DNA of 64,000 bases from Cohnella herbarum. GTDB taxonomy: Bacteria > Bacillota > Bacilli > Paenibacillales > Paenibacillaceae. The notes under the pieces were generated by a model. That model had not been told where the DNA came from. It did not search any database and saw only the letters and a program-made list of their open reading frames with translations. Both the position numbers and the translations under genes were made by a program. The DNA is taken from NCBI RefSeq assembly GCF_012849095.1, contig NZ_CP051680.1, forward strand, positions 4,242,501 to 4,306,500. The letters run 5' to 3'. Shown here in pieces: positions 18,328-26,829 of this stretch. Positions within the stretch are counted from its first letter, which is position 1. Each line of letters starts with the position of its first letter.

Positions 18328-19609
18328 CCGCCGCGATCCGGAATTTGTCCAAATCCTCTAAGCTAATATAGGGCATGTTTCCGATCCGAGAGACCTCTTC
18401 CTTCAATACGATCATGGCGAGCGTGTTAAATCGCGCTCCCGTCTTCATATAGTTCGCGGCCGCTTTCTGCAGCGAAGTTTTCAACTGAATTTCGCCGCCA
18501 AGCGGATCGGCCGCGCGATCTCCGAAAACCTCGTAACGCAGCATGCCGTCCCCCTCGTCGATCGGATAATTGTAAAATTGCCTTTGCACCTGGATGATAT
18601 TGCTCTTGTCGGGATCCAAGATTAGCGACAACCGCGTATCGTAAAGCCAGCTTTCGCTCCAGAAGCCTTTGACGGGCAGCTCCGGAAAGTACCTCTCGTA
18701 GAAGTCGATCGCCATCGCCATCGAAGCTCGCAGTCGTTCCGGCGTATAGCCGGGACCCGACGGAATATGGAGCGCCAGCAGAGTATCGCCGATCCGGAGC
18801 GCCGGCTCCCAATCCTTCTTGGCGATTCGGACCGGCTCTCTCTCTACGAAACCCATCGGATTAATCCGGTTAGCCGTAATGCCATCCTCGTCTTCCTCCC
18901 ACAAGGAGACGAATCGACCGGAAGGATCGAATACGCCGTTAATGCCGTCCCTCTGTCCGTCCGCCCTGAATGCCTCACCGGCATGCCGAAGGGCGACGAC
19001 TTGCTGCGTTTCCTTGTTTCTGAACATCGAGAATGCGCTTTCAAAGCGGTAGGGGATAAACAAAAACCGATCAAGATGGAAGATCGAACACGTATAAAAA
19101 TTCATGACCCACGGAAAATCGTGCACTTTCGGATCGCCGTACGAAACGATTTTCTCGATTTGCGACTTCAAAGGCTGATGCGGAACGTTCTCGTAATGGA
19201 TTTTCGGAACTCCGCGGCGCTCCAAGCTCTCTATTGAAGGAGCGATGCAGGCCAACAGCAGCAGAAAGGAGTACCACTCCCCGTACCGCTTCATGCAACC
19301 TGGGGTCATATTCGTATAAAAGTCCGGATCGCAACGGTTGCGCGCGGTACACATATCGTGCACGAGAAACTTCGTGAAAGCATGCAGGACGGAGTCTTGT
19401 ACGATCTCGTCAAGAGCCGCCTCGACCTCCTCTCTTGCCGTCGCGGGAAGCTCGTATCTCTCCAGCAGCCCGTCCAGGAAGCCGTTCGGAACGAGAGCGG
19501 TCTCCGGATTCGGTTCATACGAAGCGTATTTCGCCTCGAGCCCTTCGGGTACATAATCGAATCGACAATAGGCGATGCATTCGCCATACTCGGGTTTCTG
19601 CCTCTTCAT
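18293..19609 (-). CDS. GNAT-like acyltransferase-domain protein
   Basis: About 438 residues from the ATG at 19609, with GGGAGGGG about 9 nt upstream; an earlier in-frame TTG lies within that site. The N-terminal half is helical. The C-terminal half contains HIPSGPGYTPERLRASMAMA, YFPELPVKGFWSESWLYD and SNIIQVQRQF. These resemble the GNAT_C region of 'acyltransferase domain-containing' proteins common in Paenibacillaceae and Clostridia (family from memory, to be confirmed). Its role in a sugar operon is not established. It could acylate a sugar or sense a CoA metabolite. Confidence 0.65.
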   Translation of the reverse strand: MKRQKPEYGECIAYCRFDYVPEGLEAKYASYEPNPETALVPNGFLDGLLERYELPATAREEVEAALDEIVQDSVLHAFTKFLVHDMCTARNRCDPDFYTNMTPGCMKRYGEWYSFLLLLACIAPSIESLERRGVPKIHYENVPHQPLKSQIEKIVSYGDPKVHDFPWVMNFYTCSIFHLDRFLFIPYRFESAFSMFRNKETQQVVALRHAGEAFRADGQRDGINGVFDPSGRFVSLWEEDEDGITANRINPMGFVEREPVRIAKKDWEPALRIGDTLLALHIPSGPGYTPERLRASMAMAIDFYERYFPELPVKGFWSESWLYDTRLSLILDPDKSNIIQVQRQFYNYPIDEGDGMLRYEVFGDRAADPLGGEIQLKTSLQKAAANYMKTGARFNTLAMIVLKEEVSRIGNMPYISLEDLDKFRIAADAHLQGRVSDR

Positions 19610-19613
19610 CTTC

Positions 19614-20948
19614 TTATCCCCTCCCAACGGTTAGCGCACCCATCGGATAGTAACCGTCCCGCTCCCCTTCGATCGCGAGCCGGACGTTCCCGATCTCTTC
19701 TACGCCGGTTTCGATTCCGATTTCCAGCTCGTACTCTCCTTCGGGAATGTCGGGAGGAAGCACTAACTTCTCCGCCCAAAGAGTATCCTGATCCGGAAGC
19801 CATTTCCGAATATCCTCCCGGCTCGTGAGCTTGATGATTCGATTCCTTCCGACGATTCGTACGACAAGCGGATAACGGTTATAGATCGGAGCCGAGCCGA
19901 TATTCGCCCAGAGCGCTTCGAGATACAGTCCTTCTCCCGCAATTACTTTCGAATCATAAGTGAATTTACGAAGCTCGAATCGGTAGCCCATCCTCTTCAC
20001 CCACTGAACTACCTTGTCTTTCCAAGGCTCCGGAACGACAGTGCCTTTGTTGTTAAAGGAAGAAATATGCCACTTCAGAGATTCCTCGATAATATAGTCG
20101 ATGTCCCAGCCCTGGACATACCAATCGTTCATGTGCCAGCAGGCTTCGAACTGAATCGGCCCCTTTTCCCAGGCGTCGCTCATATTGAAATTATGAATGT
20201 TTTGCGGGTAAAAATCGGTCATGTGCGACCACTCTTGCCCGTGAAACCCGCCCATATCGCCCAAACAGTCCACACGGAAACCGATATTCGCATTGCGCGC
20301 CTTTATGATCTTCAAGGATTGCGGATCGTGCAGCAGCGCTTGCAGCGGAGTCGTCTTAAACCCGTCCGTATACGCCTCGACGATCTGCCGGATCGCTTCC
20401 GGGTTCATGAACTCCGTTCCCCCGCCTTCTCCCCATGCGCCGACGATGGCGATATCCACCGAGCCGATTACCGGATGACCGTCGAAGCGCTCCGCGAAAG
20501 CCCTGATAAAAGAAGACCAGTAGTCCGCATACGAGGATTCGTTGGGATCGACTTTCCAGAAAGGAAAATCCGGGATTTCCGGAGTCTCCGCTCGGAACCA
20601 GGCGGGAATATCCTCGTCCTCGTTCAGCGCATAAGGCGAACATCGTACGATCGCGGAGCATCCGAGCGATTTCGCTTTGTCCAGCTTCGCTTCGAGCTCT
20701 TCCCAACGATACGCCCCTTTTTCCGCCTCCAGGTCTTTCCATCTAGCACCTACGTAATAGACTTTACTGTCCGGATGATTCCAAGTTCGGCTATCCTCCG
20801 TAAATTTGTACTTCCCGACTCTCTTGCCTCTGTTATCGAAAATTTCGTCCAGATCGCCCATTAACGCGGGGGCCGCCGTAAATCCGATTCCCGGATTGGC
20901 GATCATCCCGTGGCGCATTTGCGGATACACGGTTACTGCCTTATTCAT
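19614..20948 (-). CDS. DUF4832-type putative glycoside hydrolase
   Basis: First gene of the operon, about 444 residues from the ATG at 20948 (AGGAGGG 6 nt upstream; the frame is open to 20993). The first ~320 residues look like a GH42/beta-galactosidase-like TIM barrel: YYVGARWKDLEAEKGAYRWE marks an early strand-helix, and IAIVGAWGEGG resembles a strand end carrying a catalytic Glu. The C-terminal beta domain matches DUF4832. There is no signal peptide, so it is cytoplasmic and would act on imported oligosaccharides. A shorter relative lies downstream. Hydrolase activity is inference from the fold and context. Confidence 0.7.
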   Translation of the reverse strand: MNKAVTVYPQMRHGMIANPGIGFTAAPALMGDLDEIFDNRGKRVGKYKFTEDSRTWNHPDSKVYYVGARWKDLEAEKGAYRWEELEAKLDKAKSLGCSAIVRCSPYALNEDEDIPAWFRAETPEIPDFPFWKVDPNESSYADYWSSFIRAFAERFDGHPVIGSVDIAIVGAWGEGGGTEFMNPEAIRQIVEAYTDGFKTTPLQALLHDPQSLKIIKARNANIGFRVDCLGDMGGFHGQEWSHMTDFYPQNIHNFNMSDAWEKGPIQFEACWHMNDWYVQGWDIDYIIEESLKWHISSFNNKGTVVPEPWKDKVVQWVKRMGYRFELRKFTYDSKVIAGEGLYLEALWANIGSAPIYNRYPLVVRIVGRNRIIKLTSREDIRKWLPDQDTLWAEKLVLPPDIPEGEYELEIGIETGVEEIGNVRLAIEGERDGYYPMGALTVGRG

Positions 20949-20981
20949 GTTCGACCCTCCTTGAACTGATATTCTCGAACA

Positions 20982-21013
20982 ATTACGTAACAAGTGGATT
21001 TTTGTTGCGTAAT
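20982..21013. promoter_or_regulatory. Paired operator-like sites in the 5' leader of the DUF4832 operon
   Basis: ATTACGTAAC (20982-20991) and GTTGCGTAAT (21004-21013) form an inverted pair. Each centres on TTRCGYAA, the pyrimidine/purine-CG type centre used by LacI-family repressors. A third related site, TTACGCAA inside an AACAATT/AATTGTT inverted repeat, lies at 21213-21232. The divergent LacI gene is the obvious candidate binder. Confidence 0.5.
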
Positions 21014-21046
21014 ATGATACAATTGTTTAGTAATATTTATGATGCA

Positions 21047-21074
21047 ATTATATCATCTCAAACGGATCGCGCAA
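21047..21074 (-). promoter_or_regulatory. Promoter of the DUF4832/ABC transporter operon
   Basis: On the minus strand the -10 is TATAAT (21047-21052) with an extended TGA just before it. A -35-like TTGCGC (21069-21074) sits 16 nt away. It leaves a leader of about 90 nt that contains the paired operator-like sites. Confidence 0.6.
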
Positions 21075-21295
21075 GTCAAAATTTCGAGATTTCGCTTACG
21101 AAATTCTCATGTTATTTTTAGTTATATGTTCACAAAAGCCTTGAAGGATATAGAATAAAAAGCAGTTCTATTTATTGCTCCCTTCATTTTCTGCGGTTAA
21201 CTAAACAAACGTAACAATTTTACGCAATTGTTTTCGATAAATACTTAGAAATAAGTCTATCAGAGTCGTGAAAATCAAAATTACATGATAAACTG

Positions 21296-21309
21296 GAAAC
21301 ATATGTTTC
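21296..21309. promoter_or_regulatory. Perfect 14-bp palindrome before the LacI gene
   Basis: GAAACATATGTTTC lies directly upstream of the AAAAAGGAGA ribosome binding site of the LacI-family gene. Its position suggests autoregulation or binding of a second regulator. Confidence 0.5.
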
Positions 21310-21331
21310 TGATAAAAAGGAGATTACGGTC

Positions 21332-22336
21332 ATGAGTACCATTAGAGAGGTTGCCCACTTGGCCAACGTATCCACCGCTACCGTCTCGCGGGTATTAAAC
21401 AACGATTCTACTTATAAAATCACCGAAGAAACCCGCGCTAAGGTGATCCAGGCGGCTTCGCAACTGAATTACCGAATCCACCCGAACGCGAAGCGTCCTC
21501 TCCGGGAACTATCGAATATGAAAATCGGATGCGTGCTCAGCGTAACGAAAGATAAATATAACGATCCTTATTTTATGTCGATCTTGTCCGGCGCGGAGGA
21601 AAGACTGCTCGCCGAAGGATTGGACGTGGCATTTATCCGAACGGGAGCGGAATTGGATGAAAAGCACATTTTGTTAAATACGTTTAACGAGCCCATTACG
21701 GGACTGATCCTCATGGAAACTTTAAATCACGAAACCTACGAGTATTTGCGAAAGCACGTGCCTTATATCGTCGGGATCGACACGGAACGCTGGGATATCG
21801 ACAACGTCGGTTACGATCATCACCATGTGGCCTCGATGGCCGTGAGCCATCTGATCGAGAAGGGCCATACGAAGATCGGATTTATCGGGGGAAGCGGCTT
21901 AAGAGGGAACATTCGGGAGAGCCAGCGGTATCGGGGATATTATTCTACCATGCATGCGGCCGGATTAACGGTCAATCCCGATTGGGTGATCGATTGTTTA
22001 TGGGACGAAGCAAAATGCATCGAGAAAGTCGACGAGCTCTGCAAAAGCAGCCGCCTGCCGACCGCCTTCTTCGTGGCGAGCGATCTGATGGCGATGGCTG
22101 CCTTAAACGGTTTATATAATAACGGCGTCGCCGTCCCGGACGAAACGGCGGTCATAGGCCTATCCAACATCGAGATGTCGAAGTATTCGAATCCTCCGTT
22201 AACGACTATCCATGTGCCGACCAAAGAAATCGGAATGGTAGCCGTCGACCTTCTGCTCGAACGGATTAAAGGAAGCACGGTCCTTGCGAAGCGGGTCAGT
22301 TTGCCTACAAACCTGATTGTACGCAGTTCAACATAG
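21332..22336 (+). CDS. LacI-family transcriptional repressor
   Basis: A 334-residue repressor. The N-terminal LacI helix-turn-helix (IREVAHLANVSTATVSRVLN, residues 4-23) and hinge helix are followed by a periplasmic-binding-protein-like sugar-sensing domain. That domain includes MAVSHLIEKGHTKIGFIGG near residue 170 and AVIGLSNIEMSKYSNPPLTT near residue 275. It is divergent from the DUF4832/transporter operon and should repress it in the absence of the imported sugar. Operator-like sites lie in the shared 383-nt intergenic region. The inducer is unknown. Confidence 0.92.
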   Translation: MSTIREVAHLANVSTATVSRVLNNDSTYKITEETRAKVIQAASQLNYRIHPNAKRPLRELSNMKIGCVLSVTKDKYNDPYFMSILSGAEERLLAEGLDVAFIRTGAELDEKHILLNTFNEPITGLILMETLNHETYEYLRKHVPYIVGIDTERWDIDNVGYDHHHVASMAVSHLIEKGHTKIGFIGGSGLRGNIRESQRYRGYYSTMHAAGLTVNPDWVIDCLWDEAKCIEKVDELCKSSRLPTAFFVASDLMAMAALNGLYNNGVAVPDETAVIGLSNIEMSKYSNPPLTTIHVPTKEIGMVAVDLLLERIKGSTVLAKRVSLPTNLIVRSST

Positions 22337-22351
22337 AGGATCGGTTGTTTC

Positions 22352-22525
22352 CTATTCCGCGTTCGGCGTCCGAAACGTGCTCGGAACGAGCTCGAGCTGC
22401 GGGTCCACGGCGCGCAGCTCGGCGATCGCGCTATCCCAATACTCGTCGAAATCGGCGGGACGAGGATTCGTCCCCTGGTTCTTTTAATTCATCGATAGGC
22501 ATATAGGCATATCGATGAATGGCAT
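22352..22525 (-). pseudogene. Relic of an acetylxylan esterase / cephalosporin-C deacetylase gene (N-terminal fragment)
   Basis: Read from an ATG at 22525 (AAAGGA upstream), the frame gives MPFIDMP, the usual start of AXE1-family esterases. A tandem duplication of the 8 bases ATGCCTAT then shifts the frame and yields a TAA. After an apparent 2-base loss the original frame resumes with QGTNPRPADFDEYWDSAIAE and RAVDPQLELVPSTFRTPNAE, again family-like, before a TAG. All of the catalytic alpha/beta-hydrolase domain is missing, and the fragment stops where the convergent LacI gene ends. It follows the YesM gene by 35 nt, so it was probably the last gene of that polysaccharide operon. Confidence 0.75.
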
Positions 22526-22560
22526 GAAGGAACATTCCTTTCAATTATGGTTGTGGGGGA

Positions 22561-25449
22561 TTAAGCTCCGGCGGAGTCGAAACGCAAAGGTATCTCGATC
22601 GTTATGGTCGTCCCTCGAAACTCCTCGCTATCGATCGCCAGTTTCAATCCCTCGCCGTAATAGATGAGCAGCCGCTGATACACGTTCACCAATCCTACGC
22701 CGTTGGAGCGTTTCGAAGAGATTCCATCGTTCGAAGCTGGCGAAGTTTCGTTTTCCATGGTCAAGGACCTTCTCACTTTCGCCAGCTCTTCCTCGCTCAT
22801 TCCGATTCCGTTATCCGATATGGTTAGAATCATTCGTCCATCCGACGATCCGACGACGATCGTAATCTCGCCGTCCCCGTAAAGATCTTCGATTCCGTGC
22901 TGAAGCGCATTCTCGATGATAGGCTGAAGGATAAACTTCAAGATCGGTACCCTTATCATCGACTCGTCCAATCGCCACTTCACGGTGAATTTGTTCTGGA
23001 ACCGAAGCTCCTGGATCGTCAGATAATTGCGCACATGCTCGATTTCCTCGGAGAGAGGAACGACCTCGTTGCCGGTATTTATCGTGAACCGAAAGATTTT
23101 GGCCAACGAATTCACCATCGTGCTGACTTCCGTCGCGCCATACTGCCTCGCTCTCATATTGATGGCTTCCAAGGTGTTATAGAGAAAATGGGGGTTAATC
23201 TGCTGTTGAAGCATTCCCAGCTCTGCCTTCATCTTGGACGTGACCAATATTTTCTCGCGGATCTGCTTGTTGATGTTCTCTTCCATCAGCCCGTGAATCT
23301 GCATGATCATCTGGTTGAAACTCCCGACCAACTGACCGATTTCGTCCCGGGAGCCCGAAGGATTATCGAGTCCGGCCGGCAAGCCTTCCACCCTCTCCAC
23401 CGCGCGCTTCAACCTTTCGATAGGCTTGACCAGAAGCAATGACACGTTCCATACCGCCGCAAAGATGATCAGAATGATCAGGACGATAAGCAAAACAAAC
23501 CGATGAAGCATATCGTTCATCTTCAAATACATATCGTCGATGGTCATGAAGATGAAGGTCGACCAGCCTTCGTTCCCGATCGGGCGATAGACGATCACCT
23601 GATTGCTTCCTTCCACTTTATCGATGAGGACGTCATCCGTTTTCTCCCTATGGCCGTTCCATTGATTGGAAGCCTGTATCCGGAAGCCTTGGGACGAGGT
23701 ATTCGAATAAATGAAATCCCCGGAACGATTGAGCATAACGAAGCTCATCTTGCGGTCGGAAGCGACGGACGAGAACGCGTCTTCCTTCAGGACGACCTGG
23801 AGGAAAGCATCCATCGACTTCCCCGTCGCGGGCGAAGGCAGAGACAGCTTCTTGATCAGCATTAATGAAGGATGGCCGTAGACGTCATTCAACCCGGTAA
23901 CCCATACCATTCGTTCCGATTGCAGGTTCGACAATAGATCGGGGTCGATGGACGACAATTTGAACAGCGTCAGATTATTGAAGAACGCCGAAGAATAGCG
24001 GGCGACTCCGCCGGAATCGTACAGAACGAAGTAAGAGAGATCACCTAACCCCGGATAGCTGGCGACCGTAAAGTCGTCAATGTTGTCCATGAACGTATAC
24101 GGCGACAACAGGTTCGTTAACCGGCTGTCCGTAGACAATCGATTCGTCAAGCTCTCGTAACCTTCCATCCGGTCCCGCAATTCAACGATCAGATGGTTGG
24201 ATGATTCAACCGATAAGTCGACGGCCTTATTGAAGACATAATTGTACATCAGATATAAATGCATGCAGATCGCCGTTAGCACCGGGATCAGGACGGAGGT
24301 CAGCAGCATGAGCAGCACTTTGCCCCGAATGGAGATTCTGGAAAGCTTGACCTCCGAGAACCGTTCCTCCGGGATGCTATGGAAATCGAGATCGTTTTCC
24401 TTCTTCCAAACGATTCTGGCCAACACTTGGAAAGGGTACATAATCAAGTTGGCGAACTTGAGCGAGATCAGGAAACAGACGAGCAACGTGCATAGGAAGA
24501 AGGCAATGTAGACGTTAATGAAATTCCGATCCCACAGCGAGCTGCTCTTCTCCCGCTCGAAGAAGACGATATTGAATTCATAAGGAGCAATGGGCTGGGT
24601 TCTGACTTTATAGTTGCCGCCGATCCGTTGCTCCCATTGCCGAAATCCGTTATCGATCCGTTGCGCCGCCGTCCGGAGTGCATCCGGATCGGGCAGGTTC
24701 GACCAAAGCGTCTGTTGGTTTTCGTCCAATACCCCGACATATCCGTTCCATATTCGGGGCGACGGTAATTCAGCGGAGAAAATCCGTTCATCCAATACGA
24801 TGACGGATAATACGTTCAAGTAATTGACCCCGTTATTGATAACGAGATGGCCTTCGATAGACGTGAAAAAATGATTGAGCCGCTGCCGAGTTTCATCCGG
24901 AATAGGCGCTTTGTTCGCCGCCAGGGCATCCGTGAACATCCCTTCGGGAATATAGGTCGGCATGCTATAGTATCGGGTGAAAGAATCCAACAGACCCGCA
25001 CTTCTTAACTCATCGATCCATGGAATCCGATCGTCCGGAATATTGCGATCGGTCGGGAACGATTTGCCGAAGTTCCTCTGATTCACGTTATCCCCGATGA
25101 AATAAATCTGATCGACCAACCCTTGGGGAAGATGCAACCGGCTTAGACGGGAATTCAGTTCTCCCCTGGCTTCCACTTCTTCTTCGGCGGTACGGAGGTT
25201 CAAGAACGAACGGGCATACTTCGTGAAGTCCGACGATTCGATCTGCAACGCCAAGGAATTCATTTCGTTGAGCTTCGTTACGATTTGGCTCTCTACGTGT
25301 TTGGACAGATTTTGTTCGGAAGCCTTCTGGATTTCGGAACCGACGTCGCGCGTGTTCCAATAGCTGATGCCGATCAGAATAGCTTCCGATAGCACGGTGA
25401 GCAGGAACGCGATCATCACGAGGCGATTGCGATGGTGGCGAAACCTCAT
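22561..25449 (-). CDS. Oversized YesM-family sensor histidine kinase with two tandem sensor modules
   Basis: 962 residues, against about 580-600 for typical YesM. Four membrane helices are evident (near residues 12-30, 310-335, 380-405 and 655-680). The first extracytoplasmic domain (~30-310) ends in a helix and a short HAMP-like piece. A second helix, a second Cache-like domain (~405-655) and a true HAMP follow. The kinase part has INPHFLYNTLEAI, the N-box LQPIIENALQHGI and the G-box DNGIGMSEEE. It looks like a sensor half fused to a complete YesM. Its ATG overlaps the yesN stop by 4 nt. Confidence 0.9.
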   Translation of the reverse strand: MRFRHHRNRLVMIAFLLTVLSEAILIGISYWNTRDVGSEIQKASEQNLSKHVESQIVTKLNEMNSLALQIESSDFTKYARSFLNLRTAEEEVEARGELNSRLSRLHLPQGLVDQIYFIGDNVNQRNFGKSFPTDRNIPDDRIPWIDELRSAGLLDSFTRYYSMPTYIPEGMFTDALAANKAPIPDETRQRLNHFFTSIEGHLVINNGVNYLNVLSVIVLDERIFSAELPSPRIWNGYVGVLDENQQTLWSNLPDPDALRTAAQRIDNGFRQWEQRIGGNYKVRTQPIAPYEFNIVFFEREKSSSLWDRNFINVYIAFFLCTLLVCFLISLKFANLIMYPFQVLARIVWKKENDLDFHSIPEERFSEVKLSRISIRGKVLLMLLTSVLIPVLTAICMHLYLMYNYVFNKAVDLSVESSNHLIVELRDRMEGYESLTNRLSTDSRLTNLLSPYTFMDNIDDFTVASYPGLGDLSYFVLYDSGGVARYSSAFFNNLTLFKLSSIDPDLLSNLQSERMVWVTGLNDVYGHPSLMLIKKLSLPSPATGKSMDAFLQVVLKEDAFSSVASDRKMSFVMLNRSGDFIYSNTSSQGFRIQASNQWNGHREKTDDVLIDKVEGSNQVIVYRPIGNEGWSTFIFMTIDDMYLKMNDMLHRFVLLIVLIILIIFAAVWNVSLLLVKPIERLKRAVERVEGLPAGLDNPSGSRDEIGQLVGSFNQMIMQIHGLMEENINKQIREKILVTSKMKAELGMLQQQINPHFLYNTLEAINMRARQYGATEVSTMVNSLAKIFRFTINTGNEVVPLSEEIEHVRNYLTIQELRFQNKFTVKWRLDESMIRVPILKFILQPIIENALQHGIEDLYGDGEITIVVGSSDGRMILTISDNGIGMSEEELAKVRRSLTMENETSPASNDGISSKRSNGVGLVNVYQRLLIYYGEGLKLAIDSEEFRGTTITIEIPLRFDSAGA

Positions 25450-26795
25450 GGCCGGCCGTCCTTGGCATCGGTTTGGAAACAGGCGTTGCGATATTCGACC
25501 GGAGACTGTTGCGCGTACTTCTTGAATACCAAAGTGAAGTAACGGGGATTCTCGTACCCTACCATTTCACCGACCTCGTGTATTTTATGGTTCGTTTGCT
25601 TCAAGAAAGCTTTGGCCTTATCGATTCGGTACAACGTCAAGTAATCGATATATTTCTGACCCGTCATCTCCTTGAACAGGAAACTCAAATAGCTCGCGTT
25701 CAGATGGACATGCTTGGCCACGTCTTCCAAGGTAATCGTCCTGTCGAAGTTTTCTTCGATGAATCGCTTAGCTTCCTGTACGAGACGATGACCGTTCGCC
25801 TGCTCGATGTCCCTGCGCGGCATTCCCTCGTCGATCGCCGAATCTTCCGATTGTTCCACAGGGCGATCTGCCGTCGCGTGAAACAAGGCTCCCGCTTCCC
25901 GATAAGATAACCGGATTCGTTCGGGCTTCGACACGACGGGACCGATGACGTAGGAAAAGTGCGATTTAAACAAGCCCCGAAAGCGCTTCAAGCCGCTCAG
26001 AAGCCGATCCAGCTTTTCTCTCAAACTATCCGAATTATCCCTAAGAGCCGTCAGCGCATCGGAATTCGCTACGATCAGGGAACATTGTCCATCGGAATCG
26101 ACGTAGTGGTAGCCCATACCCTGTTCATCCCACAAATCTTGCAGTAGATTATCCAAAGTAAAGACGATCAGGTTCCAATCCTTGTCTCCTACCCCTCTCG
26201 GTTTCTCGGGATAAGAGGACAACCGCAGCAGGCAAACCGCGTATTGTCCGTTCTCCTCCAGCATGACTTCGGCGGACGAACTTTCCAGCTCGATCGCCTC
26301 TTCCGTCATGGACCTTTGCAGAATGTCGCGGAGAAATTTCTGGCGCAAATGATGAGCCGACAGCTTGGCCTTTCGTTCAAGGGCCGCAGCCCTTACCTGC
26401 TGTTCTTTTTCTTGGCCGATGAGACGAATCGCCTTGGCCAACACTTTCTCGTACTCTTCGAAATCGAGAGGCTTGAGCAAATAATCGAGCGCTCCGTGCT
26501 TCATGCATTTCTTGGCGTATTCGAAATCGTCGTACCCCGACAAAATAATGATCTTCGTATGCGGATAACGCGAAGAGACCTTCTCCGCCAACTCCAATCC
26601 GTCCATAAGGGGCATGCGAATGTCCGTCACCAGAATGTCCGCCGGCTCGTTCTCCAATGCTTTCAAAGCGAACAGTCCGTTCTCGCAATCCTCGGACGCT
26701 TCGATACGGAACGCGGAATAATCGAAGCTTCTTAACCCTTGCCTAATCTCGTATTCATCGTCGACGATCATCAGTTTGTATCGCTCGTTAGCCAT
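25446..26795 (-). CDS. Response regulator, YesN family (receiver + AraC HTH)
   Basis: 449 residues. The receiver has IVDDEYE, the phospho-acceptor segment ILVTDIRMPLMDG (near residue 55), IILSGYDDFEYAKKCM and YLLKPLD. The C-terminal AraC domain has ITLEDVAKHVHLNASYLSFL and IHEVGEMVGYENPRYFTLVF. It is encoded between the glycosidase genes (35-nt gap) and its partner kinase (4-nt overlap), in the same operon as the transporter. It is thus likely a positive feedback activator of the polysaccharide operon. Confidence 0.92.
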   Translation of the reverse strand: MANERYKLMIVDDEYEIRQGLRSFDYSAFRIEASEDCENGLFALKALENEPADILVTDIRMPLMDGLELAEKVSSRYPHTKIIILSGYDDFEYAKKCMKHGALDYLLKPLDFEEYEKVLAKAIRLIGQEKEQQVRAAALERKAKLSAHHLRQKFLRDILQRSMTEEAIELESSSAEVMLEENGQYAVCLLRLSSYPEKPRGVGDKDWNLIVFTLDNLLQDLWDEQGMGYHYVDSDGQCSLIVANSDALTALRDNSDSLREKLDRLLSGLKRFRGLFKSHFSYVIGPVVSKPERIRLSYREAGALFHATADRPVEQSEDSAIDEGMPRRDIEQANGHRLVQEAKRFIEENFDRTITLEDVAKHVHLNASYLSFLFKEMTGQKYIDYLTLYRIDKAKAFLKQTNHKIHEVGEMVGYENPRYFTLVFKKYAQQSPVEYRNACFQTDAKDGRP

Positions 26796-26829
26796 TCGTT
26801 ATCCCCTCTGATCGATGACATTCTATTCG

